The position numbers and the translations under genes were made by a program. Positions 5,656 through 5,674 of a DNA stretch of 5,674 nucleotides are shown piece by piece. The notes below the pieces were generated by a model. It did no database searches. It was not told the DNA's origin and worked only from the letters and a program-made list of their open reading frames with translations. Source of the stretch: JBAUHN01 sp049680295 (GTDB lineage Bacteria > Pseudomonadota > Alphaproteobacteria > Rhodobacterales > Rhodobacteraceae); contig JBAUHN010000186.1 in NCBI GenBank assembly GCA_049680295.1, positions 1 through 5,674 of the forward strand, given 5' to 3'. Each line of letters starts with the position of its first letter. Position 1 is the first letter of the stretch.

Positions 5656-5674
5656 ATGAGCAATACGTCAAAAC
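5656..5674 (+). CDS. possible start of a plus-strand gene, cut by window edge
   Basis: ATG at 5656 is preceded by GAGG at 5648-5651 with four bases between, a fair Shine-Dalgarno. It opens a frame of six whole codons (MSNTSK) before the window ends. Divergence from glnK across a 252-base gap makes a gene start here plausible. Nothing about the product can be inferred from so few residues. Confidence 0.4.

Overview
The window looks like a piece of an alphaproteobacterial chromosome, most likely from the Rhodobacterales (Roseobacter group). This rests on the gene set, the moderately GC-rich codon use, the close glnK-amt pair, and an RsbV/RsbW-type pair resembling the RbaV/RbaW partner-switching proteins known from Rhodobacter. 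I could run no database search, so the taxonomic call is inference.

Layout. (1) 1-1255, minus strand: a gamma-glutamyltransferase-family gene whose 3' end lies beyond the left edge. It is of the YwrD/cephalosporin-acylase-like type, without a signal peptide and with several classical GGT substrate-binding residues replaced. (2) 1256-1543: a 288-base gap with no convincing gene. It holds a small dyad upstream of the transferase gene, a long hairpin that pairs fully only as minus-strand RNA, and two perfect palindromes, one running across the stop codon of the next gene. (3) 1544-2369, minus strand: a two-gene operon of a STAS-domain anti-anti-sigma factor followed by an RsbW-like ATP-binding anti-sigma kinase. 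(4) 2370-2453: an 84-base divergent intergenic region. (5) 2454-3632, plus strand: a complete thiolase (acetyl-CoA C-acetyltransferase) with all catalytic residues. (6) 3660-3698: a strong terminator shared by two convergent transcripts. (7) 3712-5403, minus strand: glnK (PII protein, GTG start) and amt (ammonium transporter), the standard ammonium-uptake operon. (8) 5404-5655: a 252-base upstream region with an 18-base inverted repeat. It is followed by the likely first codons of a plus-strand gene that runs off the right edge.

How the genes work together. GlnK and Amt form one unit: under nitrogen limitation Amt brings in ammonium, and unmodified GlnK blocks the channel when nitrogen is plentiful. 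The STAS and kinase proteins form a phosphorylation-dependent partner switch. Its phosphatase and its final target are not in the window. The thiolase and the transferase are stand-alone metabolic genes with no visible functional link to their neighbours.

Overall this is mostly an ordinary core-genome region. The items most worth a second look are the non-coding structures between the transferase and the anti-sigma gene, and the partner-switching pair. I see no mobile element, CRISPR array, rRNA or tRNA.
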